Of a stretch of DNA of 64,000 nt, positions 60,604 through 64,000 are shown piece after piece. A program made the position numbers and the translations under genes. The notes beneath the pieces are model-generated. The model saw only the letters and a program-made list of their open reading frames with translations. It was not told the DNA's origin and did not search any database. Where the stretch lies: positions 640,537 through 704,536 of the forward strand of contig NZ_JACMYC010000001.1 of assembly GCF_014266025.1 (NCBI RefSeq), read 5' to 3'. How positions within the stretch are numbered: position 1 is the stretch's first letter; each line of letters opens with the position of its first letter. Origin of the DNA: Nocardioides deserti. GTDB taxonomy: Bacteria > Actinomycetota > Actinomycetes > Propionibacteriales > Nocardioidaceae.

Positions 60604-60633
60604 TCTGCCGCGATCAGTGCACTCCGGCCCGAA
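60604..60633. repeat. Intergenic repeat, copy C
   Basis: The 30 bp starting TCTGCCGCGATCA match 62587-62616 at 25 of 30 positions, counted by eye. It lies between the HIT gene and the next small gene. Confidence 0.5.
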
Positions 60634-60767
60634 TGAGTGGAGTCGCCGACTCCACGGCCTCTGCCTTGGACGGAACGCGCAGCGGGGACCGCGTAGGTCA
60701 ACGCCCAGCGTCAGCGCCCGCGGCCAGAACGGGGCGAGCGACGACCTGCGTGTGTACGTTCTCGACC

Positions 60768-61133
60768 ATGCTTACGCCCGGTGGCCAGTTCCGTGTCGAG
60801 ATGCCCAGTGGCCGCATCGTTGAACGTCTCCCTGTGGGCCATGCCAACGGACACTGGCACCTCACCTTCGTCACGTCAGGCCAGAATCCCGTGCTGGGCG
60901 ACCGTGCGCGGGGAGTCACGATGCGCGACGAGTTCCAGGAACTGATAGACGTCGCTGGCGTGGACGGGGAACTCGAAGTACGCGGGAGGGGCTGCGGTAG
61001 CGATGCCGACGAGCAGACCTACACCTTGCGACTCTTCGGAAGCGACGTGACTGAGGGGCGGATTGAGTACCGAGACGAAGGAGCGGTAGTCGCCAGGGAG
61101 GTCATCTACCTCACCGCCCCCGAGATGACTTGA
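60768..61133 (+). CDS. Hypothetical protein, 121 residues
   Basis: The product starts MLTPGGQFRVEMPSGRIVER and continues LPVGHANGHWHLTFVTSGQ, then acidic, beta-rich segments (VDGELEVRGRGCGSDADEQT, EGRIEYRDEGAVVAREVIYL). It looks like a compact soluble beta protein. No family was recognised. No ribosome site is seen, and the ATG follows closely after TGTACGTTCT, as in leaderless actinobacterial transcripts. It lies in the accessory tail next to repeat copy C. Confidence 0.5.
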   Translation: MLTPGGQFRVEMPSGRIVERLPVGHANGHWHLTFVTSGQNPVLGDRARGVTMRDEFQELIDVAGVDGELEVRGRGCGSDADEQTYTLRLFGSDVTEGRIEYRDEGAVVAREVIYLTAPEMT

Positions 61134-61244
61134 CAGGTGTCACGACGCGGGAAGCGTCGGCATCGGCAACACTCCGGACGTGTGCGGATGCTGCAACGGC
61201 GGCAACACCCCAGGCCCGGGCCTGGCGTGGTTAAGGTCGTCAGC

Positions 61245-61466
61245 GTGGAGCGGGGACGCAAGCCCATCATCGACGGCCATGGACGCGACTGGGCAGAGGA
61301 CGACATATTCAGCCGCCCTCTGCAAGGCGACCACCTGCGGTTGATGGCTGAGTACGTCTGTCCCATGCCTCTCTGGGATGCCGATGGAGACCTGCCCGAC
61401 GACCTGGTTTGGTTGCAGACGTACCTCGGCCTCAGCGCGGAACTAATCGAAGACCTCCGTAGTTGA
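61245..61466 (+). CDS. Hypothetical protein, 73 residues
   Basis: A short acidic product after a GTG start: VERGRKPIIDGHGRDWAEDD, then IFSRPLQGDHLRLMAEYVCP and MPLWDADGDLPDDLVWLQTY. The acidic, tryptophan-containing end resembles small hypothetical proteins of actinobacteria, but I cannot name a family. An AAGG lies 8 nt upstream. The longer frame from 61137 is possible. A 16-bp palindrome CCAGGCCCGGGCCTGG (61210-61225) precedes the start. Confidence 0.45.
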   Translation: MERGRKPIIDGHGRDWAEDDIFSRPLQGDHLRLMAEYVCPMPLWDADGDLPDDLVWLQTYLGLSAELIEDLRS

Positions 61467-61530
61467 GGCGAGGCATATGACCCCCGGCACATGACCGACC
61501 GCGACCAGGCCGCGCATCGCGCGGAGGGCA

Positions 61531-61560
61531 ACCTCTCTACGAGCGACTGCGCTCAGAGGT
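61531..61560. terminator. Hairpin between convergent small genes
   Basis: ACCTCT (61531-61536) pairs with AGAGGT (61555-61560), and GAGCG (61541-61545) pairs with CGCTC (61550-61554) inside it, with a 4-nt bulge. It lies after the 73-residue gene and could end transcription in both directions. Confidence 0.45.
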
Positions 61561-61652
61561 CGTCCCGGCATCCGAGTGACCTGCCACCAGCAGTAGACAC
61601 TACGGATTGTTCGAGACACTTCGGGCCAAGTGAGCCGACAGAGACGCCGTGA

Positions 61653-62015
61653 CTACTGCTTGCGACGACGCAACCACTGCTCGGTGAGCACTAGGCCTGC
61701 CAGAGTCCCAGCCAGTACGTGGCCAGGACCCGAGTTGGCAAGCAAGTAACCAGACGGTGCGAGTGCAAGGAAGGCCGCGCCAACGACGACGCAGCATGCA
61801 AGGAAAGTGAGGCGGTTCGTCAGGTCCCGGCGATTGAGCAACTGCCAGAGCACGCCCGCGACCGCCCCCAGGCCGAGCACCAGCAAGGCGGTGTGTCCAA
61901 CCATCCTGTGGCTATCGCCGATGCCGCCGCCCACGAACACCGCGATGACGGGCAGGATCCACGCAGCAGAAACCGTTGTGCCCAGCCTGCGCGAGGCGGT
62001 CGTCGTCTGAGTCAC
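61653..62015 (-). CDS. Hypothetical membrane protein, 120 residues
   Basis: A small protein with four hydrophobic segments: VSAAWILPVIAVFVGGGIG, HTALLVLGLGAVAGVLWQLL, LTFLACCVVVGAAFLALAP and GPGHVLAGTLAGLVLTEQWL. It ends in basic residues (RRRKQ). No family was recognised. GTG 62015 lies directly at the start of a threonine-rich lead (VTQTTTASRRLG). No good ribosome site is seen, so a leaderless mRNA is possible. Confidence 0.55.
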   Translation of the reverse strand: MTQTTTASRRLGTTVSAAWILPVIAVFVGGGIGDSHRMVGHTALLVLGLGAVAGVLWQLLNRRDLTNRLTFLACCVVVGAAFLALAPSGYLLANSGPGHVLAGTLAGLVLTEQWLRRRKQ

Positions 62016-62069
62016 CCGGCGATTGTCACCCGGAACGGTCGAACGGTCGGCATCGACGGGCGGCACATG

Positions 62070-62120
62070 CCGGGCCGAAAGCGCGGCTCTTGACGCCCGT
62101 TCATGCGGATAGCGGACGTT
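62070..62120. repeat. Intergenic repeat, copy A
   Basis: 62070-62110 matches 62607-62647 (copy B) closely: CCGGGCCGAAAGCGCGGCT is identical, then similar bases follow. The last 21 bp match copy E. It contains both halves of the family in one piece and lies between a membrane-protein gene and a DUF6578-like gene. Confidence 0.6.
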
Positions 62121-62147
62121 CCCACCCATTACTGGCACGATGCCGAC

Positions 62148-62516
62148 ATGGACGCGCTGGTCTGGGTCGAGGCTTGGCAGGTGCAGGCCGAGATGTTGCC
62201 GTTCGTCGTGGGACAGAGCGTTACGTGGCCGGTCGGCTCGCGATTCAACGAGAGAGCGCTCACCGAGCATGTAGGAGCCGACACTGCCGCTCGGGTTTCG
62301 ATGGGCGTCGACTGGCACGCTCCGCGACCAGTGGACACAGTCGGCTACACCGGCATCGTTTCGCGTATTGAGGTCTACCGGTGTCGCCTCGCCCAGGGAC
62401 ACGTCATTCCAGGTTCGGTAGAGACCTTTCCCATTGCCGAAGTGGACGGCTGGGAGTCAGAAAAGGACGGTCTCCACGTCTCTGGCTACCTCGTGACACT
62501 GACGAACATTCGATAA
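62148..62516 (+). CDS. DUF6578-like protein
   Basis: A 122-residue product beginning MDALVWVEAWQVQAEMLPFV and continuing VGQSVTWPVGSRFNERALTE. The VW(V)xxWQMQ-like start followed by FxVGxxVxW is reminiscent of DUF6578 proteins of Streptomyces; I recall the pattern but could not check it. ATG 62148 is preferred over ATG 62103 because the latter sits inside a repeat copy. The gene may be leaderless. Function unknown. Confidence 0.5.
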   Translation: MDALVWVEAWQVQAEMLPFVVGQSVTWPVGSRFNERALTEHVGADTAARVSMGVDWHAPRPVDTVGYTGIVSRIEVYRCRLAQGHVIPGSVETFPIAEVDGWESEKDGLHVSGYLVTLTNIR

Positions 62517-62586
62517 TCGGCAGAGCGCTAGACGACTGGCGCGGGCAATCCGCACCTGCCGCCTAGCGTGGCCGTAAGCGCGCGGT

Positions 62587-62652
62587 CCTGCCGCGATCAC
62601 CGCACACCGGGCCGAAAGCGCGGCTATCAACGCCCGCTCATGCCGATGAGCG
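62587..62652. repeat. Intergenic repeat, copy B
   Basis: 62587-62616 matches copy C and 62607-62647 matches copy A, so this copy joins both halves of the repeat family. It lies between the DUF6578-like gene and the 144-residue gene. Confidence 0.6.
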
Positions 62653-62668
62653 CGCGGCGAACGAAGCG

Positions 62669-63103
62669 CTACAGCCATGGGGGCTGGTGCCGCCCGACGT
62701 AGTCACGGGCGCGCTGCAGAGGGTCGCGCCAGTAGTGATGTGGCATCCGGTGATAGTGCTGCTCGCAGAACTCGGCGAGGTCGACCGTTATCGCAACGCG
62801 TTCGAGCCGGTGACCTTCGAAGTCGGTGTTGACCGCAACCAGTTGCGGCTCCGGATTCCAGCCTGAGTGGTCGAAGGTCCAACCATTCCAGGTCGCGTAG
62901 GTGTGGAAGACCTGCTGCTCGCCCTCAAACCGCAACGCCTCGATCGCGATGGAATGGTCCGGGTACTCCTCGCGGCAGACCCAGGCCAGCAGGTGGCACG
63001 CTCCGGCAGCAAAGAAGGCTTGGTCCGCCCGTTCCCATGCAACCCGTTGGTCGGACCGCTCGATCTCCGTCCGTCGGAACATGCCAGCGGCTTGAGCATT
63101 CAC
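62669..63103 (-). CDS. Hypothetical protein, 144 residues
   Basis: Unknown family. It includes MFRRTEIERSDQRVAWERAD, a segment FAAGACHLLAWVCREEYPDH with two cysteines, and VFHTYATWNGWTFDHSGWNP near the middle; the end is DPLQRARDYVGRHQPPWL. It looks like a compact soluble protein. Starts at 63133 (GTG), 63103 (GTG, with TAGCGT-like promoter just upstream) and 63082 (ATG) are all possible. It is next to the IS110 remnant. Confidence 0.5.
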   Translation of the reverse strand: MNAQAAGMFRRTEIERSDQRVAWERADQAFFAAGACHLLAWVCREEYPDHSIAIEALRFEGEQQVFHTYATWNGWTFDHSGWNPEPQLVAVNTDFEGHRLERVAITVDLAEFCEQHYHRMPHHYWRDPLQRARDYVGRHQPPWL

Positions 63104-64000
63104 GCGTAGGACGCTATCCGAGGAGTCGGACACGTCCGCATCTGCCGCGATGTGCGCCGCTCTCGAACTGCGTCATTCCGGCTCCCTTCTGTTGTCAACC
63201 GGTTCGGCGTAGCGTCTTCTCCCGCGGGTCCGGGAAGTGGCTGATCCGAAGTGTCGACGTGCAGGGGAGGGTCGGCCGCGCTGGATTCTTGAGACGCCCT
63301 GCAGTGCCCTCCCGGACCCGTGCCAACGTCCTCGACAGCGGCACGTTGTGCGTCCTCGAGCAACTGGCGGTAGATGGCGTCGGAGATCCTGCGCTTGAGG
63401 CACCGGATGGCCTCGAGGGGCTTCTTGCCTTCGGCTCGCTTGCGCCGGTAGTAGGCGCGGCCGTCGGTGTCGAGGCGGATCTGGCTGATCGCGGCGATGT
63501 GGATCATGTGGTTCATCCGCCGGTTTCCGGCACGTGAGGGAGCCGGTGCCGATTCTGCTCGCCGGAGGACGCGTCGAGGGGTGCGGTGCCGGTCCAGGAC
63601 GCGAACCGGTTGCGGTCGGCGAAGCGCCTCACGTCGCCGACGGCGGCCAAGGTGCGGGCAGCGACGACGGGGCCGACGCCGTGCAGATCCATGAGGCGTG
63701 AGCCGCGAGCCAGGACGATGGCTTTGAGCTCGGCGGTGGACTTCTTGATCTTCGCCTCGACCGCGGCCAGCTCGGCGAGCTCTTCGGCAGCGATCCGGCG
63801 ACGGGTCTTCCCAGCGATGTCACGAGGGCGCACTGACGCGAGCATGGCCTTGGCCTGACCCGTGGTGATGTCGCGCTTCACTTGCCCTGGCAGGAGTTCT
63901 GCCAACAACGCCTGGAGTCGGTCGACGGTCTGGACCCGCCGACGGGTCAGTGCCTCACGCCGGTCGGTGAGCATCCGCAGCGCCTCGAGCTCCCCGTCGA
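63100..64000 (-). pseudogene. IS110-family transposase, frameshifted and cut by the window edge
   Basis: Two frames together give an IS110-type transposase. The part near 64000 has LEALRMLTDRREALTRRRVQ and ELLPGQVKRDITTGQAKAML; then LHGVGPVVAARTLAAVGDVR and RFASWTGTAPLDASSGEQNR, the Transposase_20 end. After RHRL near 63530 the frame changes, and MNHMIHIAAISQIRLDTDGR with KKPLEAIRCLKRRISDAIYR continues in the other frame, ending at 63100. A 2-nt gain or 1-nt loss fits. The N-terminal DEDD part is outside the window, so its activity cannot be judged. It is probably dead. Confidence 0.8.

Noticed and set aside
61106..61531. Minus-strand frame across the 73-residue gene
   Set aside because: Its translation is serine/arginine-rich shadow sequence, while the plus frame looks like a real acidic protein.
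60018..62652. Integron-like attC sites between small genes
   Set aside because: The repeats lack paired RYYYAAC/GTTRRRY ends, the genes face both ways, and no integrase is present.

Overview
The window is from a very high-GC actinobacterium. It shows dense, overlapping genes (many ATGA or GTGA junctions), frequent GTG starts, and the RbpA-Ppm1-FxsA-Lnt neighbourhood also known from mycobacteria. Propionibacteriales (Nocardioides-like) is my best guess from general character. There is no rRNA or tRNA to confirm it, and I saw no CRISPR array or phage module.

Layout. 0-6.7 kb: a translationally coupled minus-strand set (enoyl-CoA hydratase, acyl-CoA ligase, frameshifted amidohydrolase, GNAT) divergent from a TetR regulator and a FadD-type ligase, with a 20-bp perfect palindrome between them. 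7-10.4 kb: lipoprotein acylation and mannosylation genes (lnt, ppm1, fxsA) with rbpA. 10.6-20 kb: a UMF1 transporter, a phosphodiesterase, an XRE-MurA fusion, two zinc alcohol dehydrogenases, a PhoD-like phosphatase and small proteins. 20-32.4 kb: a sialic acid / amino-sugar island. An oligopeptide-type ABC importer (one subunit a permease-ATPase fusion) is followed by nanA, nanK, nanE and nagA. A GntR regulator, an acetyl-esterase and a SIS-type sugar-phosphate deaminase lie on the opposite strand. Together they would import sialic acid (possibly O-acetylated) and convert it to fructose-6-phosphate.

32.4-50.5 kb: redox and stress genes (SDRs, a sulfite-oxidase-like protein with its reductase, a large catalase, a manganese catalase with a putative manganese exporter), transporters, a lipoprotein sortase, and a SARP regulator. 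The SARP gene faces the manganese catalase across a run of heptamers spaced exactly 11 bp. 50.5-60 kb: an S55 peptidase, pepN, fdhD and sbcDC.

60-64 kb: an accessory tail that looks less GC-rich, with small orphan genes separated by copies of a related intergenic repeat. It ends in a frameshifted IS110-family transposase that runs off the window.

Recurrent features are long palindromes in intergenic gaps and operator-like inverted repeats at regulator genes. All functions are inferred by reading the sequence; no search was run.
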